Shown here: positions 8,713 to 16,535 of the stretch, in pieces
Numbering within the stretch: position 1 is the first letter of the stretch
How the letters are laid out: each line of letters opens with the position of its first letter
Source of the DNA: an uncultured Dysosmobacter sp.
GTDB lineage: Bacteria; Bacillota; Clostridia; Oscillospirales; Oscillospiraceae
Direction of reading: 5' to 3'
Assembly (NCBI GenBank): GCA_934565855.1
Contig: CAKTIO010000004.1
Location: forward strand, 192,854 to 256,853
Length of the DNA: 64,000 bases
Made by a program: the position numbers and the translations under genes
Notes under the pieces: model-generated
Told to the model about the DNA's origin: nothing
What the model saw: only the letters and a program-made list of their open reading frames with translations
The model's database searches: none

Positions 8713-9062
8713 AGCAGATACCTCACTCCGGCATAGAATAAAAACCCGGCAAACAGCCATTTTAAAAACCGGGTAGAGACCTTTCCGTAAAACCTGCCGC
8801 CGAGAAATCCTCCGGCAAGTCCGCCCAACAGATAGGGCAGCGCGGTAAGCAGGGAAATCTGAGCGCGGAAGAAATAGATAGCGGCGGAAGCACCGCAGAC
8901 GGGAAAGATCACGGCGACACAGGTGGCAAACAGCTGCCGCTGGGACAGGGCGGAGGAACGGCTCATCAGGGGAAGAAATACCATGCCGCCCCCGCCGCCA
9001 AACAAACCGTTGGCAAAGCCGGCGGCAGTTCCCGCCAGACGGGAACGCCGGGTCGCATTCAT
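8709..9062 (-). CDS. TauE/SafE (TSUP) family half-transporter, first gene of the pair
   Basis: 117 residues, four predicted helices, with the repeat signature GFANGLFGGGGGMVFLPLM near the N-terminus. The ATG at 9062 sits seven bases after AGGAGG (an ATG just upstream is too close to that site). It is the complementary half of the TSUP fold encoded by the overlapping gene downstream. Two half-size TSUP genes in tandem are known from Firmicutes. No frameshift needs to be invoked, because each half has its own start and a coupled overlap. Confidence 0.85.
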   Translation of the reverse strand: MNATRRSRLAGTAAGFANGLFGGGGGMVFLPLMSRSSALSQRQLFATCVAVIFPVCGASAAIYFFRAQISLLTALPYLLGGLAGGFLGGRFYGKVSTRFLKWLFAGFLFYAGVRYLL

Positions 9063-9130
9063 AGGCATACCTCCTGAAAAGGGGTCCTGCCTCCCGCACC
9101 AGAGCATAGCGGAGCGGGAGGCAGGCGGAA

Positions 9131-9322
9131 TTACTTCATCTGGAAGCTGTCGCAGTCCACGCACTGCTTCTGGGTGGGATTGGTCTCATGCGTACCGATC
9201 TGAACGGAGTTCAGTCCGCAGTAATCCTGCTCCTGGCAGTGATGGGCGCAGTTGTTCACCGTGCAGTGGATGCTGGTGTTGGGCGTGCAGGGACAGCCGC
9301 CGTTGGTGCAATCCTTTGTCAT
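9131..9322 (-). CDS. DUF1540 domain small cysteine-rich protein
   Basis: 63 residues with nine cysteines arranged as in DUF1540 (a run of CTVNNCAHHCQEQDYCGLNSVQIG, shown here only as motif CxxxxCxxxxxxxxC, then CVDCDSF at the C-terminus). These small proteins are presumed metal-binding and are common in spore formers; some are expressed during sporulation. The ATG at 9322 follows AGGAGGAATCC. It stands alone between the TSUP pair and the divergent yczE-like gene. Function unknown. Confidence 0.85.
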   Translation of the reverse strand: MTKDCTNGGCPCTPNTSIHCTVNNCAHHCQEQDYCGLNSVQIGTHETNPTQKQCVDCDSFQMK

Positions 9323-9439
9323 AATGGATTCCTCCTGTGATGAAAGTAATAGTGGCTTTCGCCGCTGTTTATTCTGTGCGGACACCGCAGATTTATGCGC
9401 TCATAGAAAAAAGAAAACGGCGAAGTCTCCGTGGCGTCA

Positions 9440-9468
9440 TTGACAATTTGCTTCCGGTGGGATAGCAT
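9440..9468 (+). promoter_or_regulatory. Promoter for the YczE-like gene
   Basis: TTGACA (9440-9445), a 17-base spacer and TAGCAT (9463-9468) lie 40 bases before the GTG start at 9508. Confidence 0.6.
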
Positions 9469-9507
9469 GAGAGCATATTCGGCAAAAAACCGCCAAGGAG
9501 AGCAGCT

Positions 9508-10173
9508 GTGAAAGATTTAAAACGATTCCTCCGGTTGATGTGGGGACTGTTTCTGGCAGGAGTGGGGATGTATTTCACCATTCAGGCAAATATTGGACTG
9601 GCACCCTGGGACGCATTTGGAATGGGGCTTGCTATGAAGACGGGCATGATCTATGGCGATGCGGTGCTGTGGATCGGCGTGGTGGTTATCGGACTGGATT
9701 TGGCGCTGCATGAGAAAATTGGCATCGGCACGCTGCTGAACGCCACCATCATTGGAAAATTTGTAGATTTGTTTGAATGGCTGAATTTGGTGCCGGAGAT
9801 GCAGAGCTTTGCCGCAGGCGTGGGTATGATGCTGTTGGGACAGCTGATCGTCTGCTTTGCCTGCTATTATTACATAGGCGCGGAGTGGGGCGCGGGTCCC
9901 CGGGATTCTCTGATGGTCTCGCTGAACCGGAAGATCCCTAAGCTGCCCATTGGTGCCGCCCGCTTTACTGTGGAATTGATCGTGCTGATGATCGGCTGGG
10001 CGTTGGGCGCACCTGTGGGCTTCGGCACGGCGATGTATATGTTTGGTATCAGCCTGCTGATGCAAACGGTGGTCCGCATACTGCATTTTGACCCCAAGGC
10101 GCTGCATCACGAGGGATTGCTGGAGATGTTCCGGCGGATCGTACTGCACCGCGCTCCGGCAGATCCAGCGTGA
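9508..10173 (+). CDS. YczE/YyaS-type integral membrane protein
   Basis: 221 residues with about five or six membrane helices. The opening GVGMYFTIQANIGLAPWDAFGMGLA is the family hallmark (only ANIGLAPWDAF is needed to recognise it), and GIGTLLNATIIGKFVD follows. YczE influences surfactin production in Bacillus and the family is otherwise of unknown function; it is distantly similar to YitT proteins, one of which is also in this window. The GTG start has AAGGAGAGCAGCT upstream. It has its own promoter and forms a single-gene unit. Confidence 0.8.
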   Translation: MKDLKRFLRLMWGLFLAGVGMYFTIQANIGLAPWDAFGMGLAMKTGMIYGDAVLWIGVVVIGLDLALHEKIGIGTLLNATIIGKFVDLFEWLNLVPEMQSFAAGVGMMLLGQLIVCFACYYYIGAEWGAGPRDSLMVSLNRKIPKLPIGAARFTVELIVLMIGWALGAPVGFGTAMYMFGISLLMQTVVRILHFDPKALHHEGLLEMFRRIVLHRAPADPA

Positions 10174-10387
10174 TTGACAGTGAATGAGAAAGAGGAAAGC
10201 CGCAGGTGCTGGAAAAGGGACTTCAGAGGGCAATATTTCTGATTGTGTTCTGATCGTGTCAGAAATTTTGATTAGCATCGGCTTTGATTTCAGCCCGCAG
10301 ACCGGTTTGGCTGTTTCCGGTGGGAGAATCATACTGCGGCTTGCGGAGAGCGTTCCATATTGAGAAATGTGTAGATAAGCAGTAAGT

Positions 10388-10423
10388 AAAAGGGATGCTG
10401 TATGGGCTTACAGCATCCCTTTT
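10388..10423. terminator. Bidirectional terminator between yczE-like and mgtE
   Basis: AAAAGGGATGCTGTA pairs with TACAGCATCCCTTTT, 15 bp without mismatch around a 6-base loop. A and T tracts on both ends serve the converging genes. The 214 bases between 10174 and 10387 hold only a weak hairpin (TTTCTGA/TCAGAAA near 10240) and no gene that I can see. Confidence 0.85.
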
Positions 10424-10438
10424 GTTGCGTGGTACGTT

Positions 10439-11824
10439 TTAAATGCCGAGAATGGCAGAGGCAAAGTGGAAGTAGATCAGCAGGGAGATGGCGTCCACAA
10501 TGGTGGTGATGAAGGGAGAAGCCATGACTGCCGGGTCGAAGCCGACCTTCTTTGCCAGCAGGGGCAGCGTGCTACCCACCAGCTTGGCGCAGAACACGGT
10601 GCAGATCAAGGTCAGGCAAATGACAGCGGCGACCCAGATAGTAACAGCGGGGTTGTGGAACAACAGACGGTCGATCAGCATCAGCTTGACAAAATTTGCA
10701 CCTGCCAGAGCGGTTCCGGTGACTACGCCTACCCGCATTTCCTTCCAGATGACGTGGAAGAGGTCGGAAAATTCAATCTCGTTCAGAGAAATGCCGCGGA
10801 TGACGGTGACAGATGCCTGAGAGCCGGAGTTTCCGCCTGTGTCCATCAGCATGGGGATATAGGCGGTAAGAACAGTAAAGGCTGCCAGGGCGTTTTCAAA
10901 GGAAGCAATGATCTGTCCGGTAAAGGTGGCGGAAATCATCAACAGGAGCAGCCATGGAATTCTGGCACGGAAGGTCTCAAAAACGCCGGTTTTCAGATAG
11001 GGCTTGTCCGTGGGGACGATAGCCGCCATCTTCTCAATATCCTCCGTGACCTCTTCCTGCAGGACGTCCATAGCATCGTCTACCGTGACGATGCCTACCA
11101 GACGGTTTTCCGTATCCACGACCGGCAATGCCAGAAAGTCGTATTTGCTGAGGGAGCGCGCCACATCCTCCTGGTCGTCCAGCGTGGAGACGGAGACCAC
11201 GTTGGTCTCCATGATGTCCTGAATCACGGCATCCTCTTCAGACAGCAGCAGCGTCCGGATGGAGACCAGTCCCAGAAGATGGCGTCCTACATCAATTACA
11301 TAACAGATATTGATGGTTTCCATGTCGGCGCCGTTCCGGCGGATTCGCTTGAAGGCATCCTCCACGGTCATGTCCCGCTTCAGGTCCAGAAATTCCGTGG
11401 TCATGATGGACCCGGCGGAATCCTCGGGGTATTTCAAAATTTCATTGATGCTTTTGCGCATCTCCGGGTCGGAGTGCTTCAGAATGCGCTTGACCACGTT
11501 GGCTGGCATTTCCTCCACAATGTCCACGGTATCGTCCAGATACAGTTCGTCTAGCACTTCCTTCAGCTCAGTATTGGAGAAGCCCCGGATCAGCAGCTCC
11601 TGCTCGTCAGAATCCAGCTCCACGAAGACCTCCGCCGCCAATTCCTTTGGCAGCAGGCGGAAGATCAAGGGCATGGCTTCCTCGCCCAGATCCTCCAGCA
11701 GCAGGGCGATGTCCGCTGCCTCCAACGGCAGCAGGAGGTCACGCAGCTCGGCATAGCGTTTTCGGACGATCAGGTCCTCTATTTTTTCTTGCAGCTCGGT
11801 CCGTTCCTCTTCATGATCTAACAT
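10439..11824 (-). CDS. mgtE: Magnesium transporter MgtE
   Basis: 461 residues with the full MgtE plan: a superhelical N domain of about 120 residues rich in acidic repeats (LLEDLGEEAMPLIFRLL, ADIALL), two CBS domains (about 135-260, with VSTLDDQEDVARSLSKYDFLALPVVD), and five membrane helices in the last 170 residues, including the pore-region motif PMLMDTGGNSGSQAS. MgtE is a Mg2+ channel gated by cytosolic Mg2+ binding to the N and CBS domains. The ATG at 11824 follows AGGAGG by 8 bases. Expression is predicted to be controlled by the M-box and terminator upstream. Confidence 0.95.
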   Translation of the reverse strand: MLDHEEERTELQEKIEDLIVRKRYAELRDLLLPLEAADIALLLEDLGEEAMPLIFRLLPKELAAEVFVELDSDEQELLIRGFSNTELKEVLDELYLDDTVDIVEEMPANVVKRILKHSDPEMRKSINEILKYPEDSAGSIMTTEFLDLKRDMTVEDAFKRIRRNGADMETINICYVIDVGRHLLGLVSIRTLLLSEEDAVIQDIMETNVVSVSTLDDQEDVARSLSKYDFLALPVVDTENRLVGIVTVDDAMDVLQEEVTEDIEKMAAIVPTDKPYLKTGVFETFRARIPWLLLLMISATFTGQIIASFENALAAFTVLTAYIPMLMDTGGNSGSQASVTVIRGISLNEIEFSDLFHVIWKEMRVGVVTGTALAGANFVKLMLIDRLLFHNPAVTIWVAAVICLTLICTVFCAKLVGSTLPLLAKKVGFDPAVMASPFITTIVDAISLLIYFHFASAILGI

Positions 11825-11883
11825 CCGCGCGTCCTCCTTTCCTGGAATGGTGTGCCGGTTTCGGAAAAAACAGGCGCAAAAAT

Positions 11884-11929
11884 AAAAAAACTCCTCATGT
11901 TTCCGCAAGGGTCCGGAAACAATGGGGAG
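11884..11929 (-). terminator. Attenuator terminator in the mgtE leader
   Basis: On the minus strand a stem CTCCcCAT-GTTTCCG pairs with CGGAAAC-ATGaGGAG and runs into TTTTTTTATTTTT. It lies between the M-box aptamer and the mgtE ATG, where Mg2+-bound M-box RNA is expected to favour termination. An alternative pairing partner, TCCAGAGGAGTTCTCC, lies just upstream and may form the anti-terminator. Confidence 0.85.
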
Positions 11930-11967
11930 AACTCCTCTGGAAGCAAGGCTCCAATGAGAATTCCTAA

Positions 11968-12113
11968 CCGTTCAAGCTTTAGCTTCACAAGGCGGTGCAG
12001 TTGCGTTAGATGATACCTTGCCGTTCGATATCGCCTGTTCAAACCCTCTCATGATGTCTCCATCACTCTGCGGCAGCAACCCATATCCCTGTGGTAGCCT
12101 TACCTACCGGACG
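11968..12113 (-). ncRNA. M-box (ykoK leader) magnesium riboswitch
   Basis: Read on the minus strand, the leader shows the conserved M-box blocks in order: GGTAGGTAAGGCTACC, then ATATGGGTTGCTGCCGC, AGTGATGGAGACATCATGAG, GCAACTGCACC and the closing GCTAAAGCTTGAACGG. This class binds Mg2+ and controls Mg2+ transporters, and the downstream gene is mgtE. A promoter lies directly upstream and an intrinsic terminator directly downstream, so control should be by premature termination at high Mg2+. Boundaries are approximate. Confidence 0.9.
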
Positions 12114-12132
12114 TATTGAAATTGACAAATTT

Positions 12133-12161
12133 ATCGTATGCTTCTTTTCTGGTTTTGTCAA
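12133..12161 (-). promoter_or_regulatory. Promoter of the M-box/mgtE transcript
   Basis: On the minus strand TTGACA (12161-12156) and TACGAT (12138-12133) are spaced by 17 bases; transcription would begin near 12126, about a dozen bases before the aptamer. Confidence 0.75.
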
Positions 12162-12205
12162 GGCGGACCGCTGGATTTTTCAGGAATTTTAAAAGAAATG
12201 AAGAC

Positions 12206-12234
12206 TTGTGAAAATGAAACATTTGTGCTATCAT
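12206..12234 (+). promoter_or_regulatory. Promoter for radC
   Basis: TTGTGA (12206-12211), 17 bases, TATCAT (12229-12234). A transcript starting near 12241 leaves room for the TTG start at 12296 but hardly for the alternative GTG at 12254, which supports the shorter RadC. Confidence 0.55.
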
Positions 12235-12295
12235 ATAACATTACGGTTACACTGTGATAAACGGTGGAAAAATATGGAGAGGGGAGGCGGCAGCC

Positions 12296-12979
12296 TTGGG
12301 GATCCACGACGGACACCGGGAGAAGATGCGCCGGCGCTTTCAGGAAAACGGACTGGATGGCTTTGCTGAGCATGAGGCGTTGGAGCTGCTGCTGTTTTAC
12401 GCCATTCCCCGCAGAGACACCAACCAAACGGCACATTTGCTGCTCCAGCGCTACGGGTCGCTTTCCAACGTGTTTTCTGCCCCGGTAGAGGACCTGCAAA
12501 AAGTAGAGGGCGTGGGGGAGAGTGCGGCGGTATTTTTGAAGCTGGTGCCGGAGTGCGTGAAAAAAGCCCGCCTGAACAGCGCGGGACGGGACGTGGTGCT
12601 GAATTCCACAGACCGTGCAGGCGCATACCTTGTGGAGCGGTTTGCAGGGGAAAAGGACGAGGTGATTTACCAGCTGTGCCTGGACCGGAAGGGTAAGCTG
12701 CTTGCCTGCAAGCGTTTGGGCGAGGGCAGCGCGGACCGTGCGGATCTGAGCCTGCGCAAGCTGGTGGAAAACGCGCTGCTGACCTCCGCCAGCGCGGTGA
12801 TCCTCTCTCACAATCATCCCAGCGGCATTGCCCTGCCATCCCAGCAGGATTATGTGACCACGGAGCGGGCAAAGGACGCGCTGGACACCATCGGGGTACC
12901 GCTGGTGGATCATATCATTGTGGCGGATGGCGATTTTGTGTCGATGGCAGATTCCGGTCTGCTGACGGCACGGCACTGA
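12296..12979 (+). CDS. radC: RadC family protein (JAB/MPN domain)
   Basis: About 227 residues. The N-terminal helix-hairpin-helix region has [31 protein letters not shown] and VEGVGESAA. The C-terminal JAB domain has the JAMM zinc motif [15 protein letters not shown], with His172, His174 and Asp185 as ligands. RadC was first tied to DNA repair, but that role is disputed and some homologues work in competence. The start is placed at the TTG at 12296 because GGGGAGG lies 8 bases upstream and the protein then begins LGIHDGHR as family members do; a GTG at 12254 would add 14 residues without a ribosome site. Confidence 0.88.
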   Translation: MGIHDGHREKMRRRFQENGLDGFAEHEALELLLFYAIPRRDTNQTAHLLLQRYGSLSNVFSAPVEDLQKVEGVGESAAVFLKLVPECVKKARLNSAGRDVVLNSTDRAGAYLVERFAGEKDEVIYQLCLDRKGKLLACKRLGEGSADRADLSLRKLVENALLTSASAVILSHNHPSGIALPSQQDYVTTERAKDALDTIGVPLVDHIIVADGDFVSMADSGLLTARH

Positions 12980-13004
12980 AAACAGGGAAAGGGGAAAAGC
13001 TTTT

Positions 13005-14975
13005 ATGCCGAAGTTTGAGGTGGTTTCCCCCTATCAGCCCTCCGGCGACCAGCCGGAAGCCATTGCACGGCTGGCTGAGGGAGTGGAGAACGGACTGGAC
13101 GAGCAGGTGCTGCTGGGCGTGACCGGTTCCGGAAAGACCTTTACAATGGCAAAAGTCATTGAAAAGGTGCAGCGCCCCACTCTGGTGCTGGCGCACAACA
13201 AGACGCTGGCGGCACAGCTGTGCGCTGAGTTCAAGGAGTTTTTTCCGAACAATGCGGTGGAATACTTCGTCTCCTACTATGATTACTACCAGCCGGAGGC
13301 GTATATCCCCCATACCGACACCTACATTGCCAAGGATGCTTCGACCAATGAGGAGATCGACCGCCTGCGCCTGTCAGCGACATTCTCACTGCTGGAGCGG
13401 CGGGATGTTATCGTGGTGGCGTCAGTCTCCTGTATTTACGGCTTGGGTGAGCCGGAGGATTTTGCCGGTATGGCAGTATCGCTGCGGGCAGGCATGGAAT
13501 ATGACCGGGACGAGCTTCTGAAAAAGCTGGTGCAGAGCCGCTATGAGCGGAACGATGTGGCGTTTGAGCGGAATATGTTCCGGGTCCGGGGCGATACGGT
13601 GGAGATCTATCCGGCGTATTACAAGGACCGTGCCGTGCGGGTGGAGTTTTTCGGCGATGAGATCGACCGGATCTCGGAGTTCAACCCCATTACCGGAATT
13701 GCGGAAAAGACGCTGGCGCATGTAGTGATCTACCCGGCGTCCCATTATGTGACCACGCAGGAGAAGATGGACCGTGCCGTACAGGAGATCCGCAGAGAGT
13801 TGGAGCAGAGGGTGCAGTTCTTTACGGAAAACAACCAGCTGGTGGAGGCGCAGCGCATCCGCCAGCGGACGGAATACGACATGGAGATGATGACGGAGCT
13901 GGGCTACTGCACCGGCATTGAAAATTATTCCCGGGTGATCTCCGGTCGTCCGGAGGGCAGCGCCCCCATGACGCTGCTGGATTTCTTTCCCAAGGATTTT
14001 CTGCTGTTTGTAGATGAAAGCCATGTCACCCTGCCGCAGGTCCGCGCCATGTATAACGGTGACCACGCCAGAAAGGATTCTCTGGTGAAATACGGCTTCC
14101 GCCTGCCCTGTGCCTATGACAACCGTCCGTTGAAATTTGAAGAGTTTGAGCAGCATATCCATCAGGCAATTTATGTTTCCGCCACACCGGGAGAGTATGA
14201 GCGGACGCGGGCAGGGCAGATCGTGGAGCAGGTCATCCGCCCCACGGGCTTGCTGGATCCGAAGGTAGAGGTCCGTCCGGTAGACGGACAGATCGACGAC
14301 CTGATCGGAGAGATCCATGCCCGGGCGGAGCGGAAAGAGCGGGTGCTGGTGACAACGCTGACCAAGAAAATGGCGGAGGACCTGACGGAATATTTCAAAA
14401 ACGCAGGTATTCGGGTCCGGTATATGCACTCGGACGTGGAGACCATTGAGCGGATGGAGATTATCCGGGACCTGCGGCTGGGCGAGTTTGACGTGCTGGT
14501 GGGCATCAACCTTCTGCGGGAGGGCTTGGACCTGCCGGAGGTCTCTCTGGTTGCGGTACTGGACGCGGATAAAGAGGGCTTCCTGCGCAGTGAGACCTCC
14601 CTGATCCAGACCATCGGACGGGCGGCGAGAAACGCGGACGGAATGGTCATTCTGTATGCGGACAAGATCACGCCGTCCATGCGGGCGGCAATGGATGAAA
14701 CTGCCCGCCGCCGGGATATTCAGGATTCCTATAACCGCGCCCACGGCATTGTGCCAAAGACCATCATCAAGGATGTCCGCGAGGTGCTGGAGATATCCAG
14801 AAGTGAGGAGAGCGGCAAAAAACGGCGGGAAAAGAAACGGAAGCTGACAGACCAGGAGCGGGCGGCAGAGATCGCCAAGCTGGAGCAGGAGATGAAAGAG
14901 GCGGCAAAGATGCTGGAGTTCGAGTATGCCGCCATCCTGCGGGACCGTATCGTAGAGCTGAAGGGCGCAAAGTGA
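13005..14975 (+). CDS. uvrB: Excinuclease ABC subunit B
   Basis: A full-length 656-residue UvrB. Walker A is GVTGSGKT at about 38-45. The beta-hairpin that probes damaged DNA is recognisable from [13 protein letters not shown], and helicase motifs include [14 protein letters not shown] and [14 protein letters not shown]. The C-terminal UVR domain ([22 protein letters not shown]) binds UvrC. UvrB verifies damage after UvrA loading in nucleotide excision repair. uvrA lies 1.5 kb downstream on the same strand, but uvrC is not in the window. AAAGGGGAAAAGC precedes the ATG, 25 bases after radC ends. Confidence 0.97.
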   Translation: MPKFEVVSPYQPSGDQPEAIARLAEGVENGLDEQVLLGVTGSGKTFTMAKVIEKVQRPTLVLAHNKTLAAQLCAEFKEFFPNNAVEYFVSYYDYYQPEAYIPHTDTYIAKDASTNEEIDRLRLSATFSLLERRDVIVVASVSCIYGLGEPEDFAGMAVSLRAGMEYDRDELLKKLVQSRYERNDVAFERNMFRVRGDTVEIYPAYYKDRAVRVEFFGDEIDRISEFNPITGIAEKTLAHVVIYPASHYVTTQEKMDRAVQEIRRELEQRVQFFTENNQLVEAQRIRQRTEYDMEMMTELGYCTGIENYSRVISGRPEGSAPMTLLDFFPKDFLLFVDESHVTLPQVRAMYNGDHARKDSLVKYGFRLPCAYDNRPLKFEEFEQHIHQAIYVSATPGEYERTRAGQIVEQVIRPTGLLDPKVEVRPVDGQIDDLIGEIHARAERKERVLVTTLTKKMAEDLTEYFKNAGIRVRYMHSDVETIERMEIIRDLRLGEFDVLVGINLLREGLDLPEVSLVAVLDADKEGFLRSETSLIQTIGRAARNADGMVILYADKITPSMRAAMDETARRRDIQDSYNRAHGIVPKTIIKDVREVLEISRSEESGKKRREKKRKLTDQERAAEIAKLEQEMKEAAKMLEFEYAAILRDRIVELKGAK

Positions 14976-15014
14976 CGGGCAGGTATGGATATCCTTCCCT
15001 GAGAGGTGAAAGCA

Positions 15015-15512
15015 ATGAAAAAGAAAGAGGAAAAGACCAATGTCATGCGGATACTGGATCAGAAAAAAATCCCCTATACCGCACATTTTTATGAAGAGGG
15101 CGATGGACCCGAGAATACCCGGGAGTACGGCGTCCATGTGGCAGAGGCGCTGGGACAGGACCCGGCACGGGGCTTTAAAACGCTGGTTGCCCGGGGAGCT
15201 TCTAAGGGAATCTATGTTTTTGAGGTACCGGTGGCAGAGAATCTGGACCTGAAGAAGGCGGCGAAGACCGTGGGTGAAAAGGCCATTGAGCTGCTGCATG
15301 TGGCAGAGATCAACGCCGTCACCGGTTACATCCGGGGCGGTTGCAGTCCCATTGGAATGAAGAAGCAGTTTCCCACCGTGTTTCACAAAACGGTAGAGGA
15401 TTATGAGACGGTATATGTCTCTGCCGGAAAAATCGGCGCGCAGGTAGAGCTGGCTCCGGCAGATCTGCTGAAGGCGACCCGCGGCAGCGCGGCGGATATC
15501 ATTGTGGAATAA
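15015..15512 (+). CDS. ybaK: YbaK/EbsC-type aminoacyl-tRNA deacylase (Cys-tRNA(Pro) hydrolase)
   Basis: 165 residues of the YbaK/ProX fold: TNVMRILDQKKIPYTAHFYEE at the N-terminus, VFEVPVAENLDLKKAAKTVG in the middle and the active-site region GYIRGGCSPIGMKKQFPTV. Members hydrolyse Cys-tRNA(Pro) formed by mischarging prolyl-tRNA synthetase. The ATG at 15015 is favoured by GAGAGGTGA; a GTG at 15006 is an alternative. It is 39 bases after uvrB and followed by era, so it may be a passenger in the repair operon. Confidence 0.9.
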   Translation: MKKKEEKTNVMRILDQKKIPYTAHFYEEGDGPENTREYGVHVAEALGQDPARGFKTLVARGASKGIYVFEVPVAENLDLKKAAKTVGEKAIELLHVAEINAVTGYIRGGCSPIGMKKQFPTVFHKTVEDYETVYVSAGKIGAQVELAPADLLKATRGSAADIIVE

Positions 15513-15579
15513 ACAGAAAGACCCGGCGCAGGAAAACGCCGAAAAAATAAAATGCTCAAAAGAAAGTTGAGGACCACCT

Positions 15580-16479
15580 ATGTCAAACATTACAAAGACA
15601 GCCATGATTACCATCTGCGGACGCCCCAATGTGGGTAAGTCCAGCCTGACCAATGCTCTGGTGGGCGAAAAGGTCGCCATTGTTTCCAACAAGGCGCAGA
15701 CCACCCGGAACCGAATCTGCGGCGTGGTGAACCGGGGAGATACCCAGTATGTCCTGATGGACACTCCGGGACTGCATAAGCCGAAGTCTGCCCTGGGAGA
15801 CTACATGGTAAAGGTCGTAACGGCGAGCCTGTCTGATGTGGACTGCGCACTGCTGCTGGTTGAACCCATTGCCCATGTGGGCGCGCCGGAGCTGGCACTG
15901 ATTCAGCGGATCCGGGAGGAGAAAATTCCCTGTATTCTGTGCATCAACAAGATCGACACGGTGCAGCCGGACGAGCTGCTGCCGGTGATCGCTGCCTACA
16001 ACGAGGCGTGGGACGGATTTGACGCCATCATCCCCATTTCCGCCCACTCCGGAAGCGGACTGGAGGACCTGATGCAGGAGCTGGCAAAGTACGCTACGGA
16101 GGGTCCGCAGCTCTTTCCGGACGATATGACTTCTGACCAGCCGGAGCGGCAGGTCATGGGTGAGATCCTGCGGGAGAAGCTGCTGCTGTGCCTGGACAAG
16201 GAAATTCCGCACGGCACGGCAGTGGAGATCACCAAGTTCTCCGAGCGGGACAATGGCGTGGTGGACGTGGACGCCACCATTTACTGTGAAAAAGCCAGCC
16301 ACAAGGGCATCATCATTGGCAAGCAGGGTGCCATGCTGAAGCGTATCAGCTCGCTTGCCCGGCAGGATATGGAAAAGTTTATGGGAACCAAGGTATTTCT
16401 GGAAACCTGGGTCAAGGTCAAGGAAAATTGGCGGGAAAATGTCAATTACGTCCGCAGCTTTGGCTATCATGACGACTGA
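15580..16479 (+). CDS. era: GTPase Era
   Basis: 299 residues, the normal length for Era. G1 is GRPNVGKS at 14-21, G3 is DTPGLHKPK, G4 is NKID, and the C-terminal KH domain has ASHKGIIIGKQGAMLKRIS, which binds the 3' end of 16S rRNA. Era is an essential 30S assembly factor. In many Firmicutes era lies with ybeY and recO; here ybeY is 12 kb upstream and recO 3 kb downstream, with uvrA between. Confidence 0.97.
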   Translation: MSNITKTAMITICGRPNVGKSSLTNALVGEKVAIVSNKAQTTRNRICGVVNRGDTQYVLMDTPGLHKPKSALGDYMVKVVTASLSDVDCALLLVEPIAHVGAPELALIQRIREEKIPCILCINKIDTVQPDELLPVIAAYNEAWDGFDAIIPISAHSGSGLEDLMQELAKYATEGPQLFPDDMTSDQPERQVMGEILREKLLLCLDKEIPHGTAVEITKFSERDNGVVDVDATIYCEKASHKGIIIGKQGAMLKRISSLARQDMEKFMGTKVFLETWVKVKENWRENVNYVRSFGYHDD

Positions 16480-16535
16480 CAGCGTGTGCAGCCGCAACAG
16501 GGGAATCAGCGATAGAATAAGGAGAACCACAGTCC

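Noticed and set aside
13422..15764. 780-codon minus-strand frame
   Set aside because: Antisense to uvrB and ybaK with low-complexity His/Gln/Leu translation; no domain and no ribosome site.
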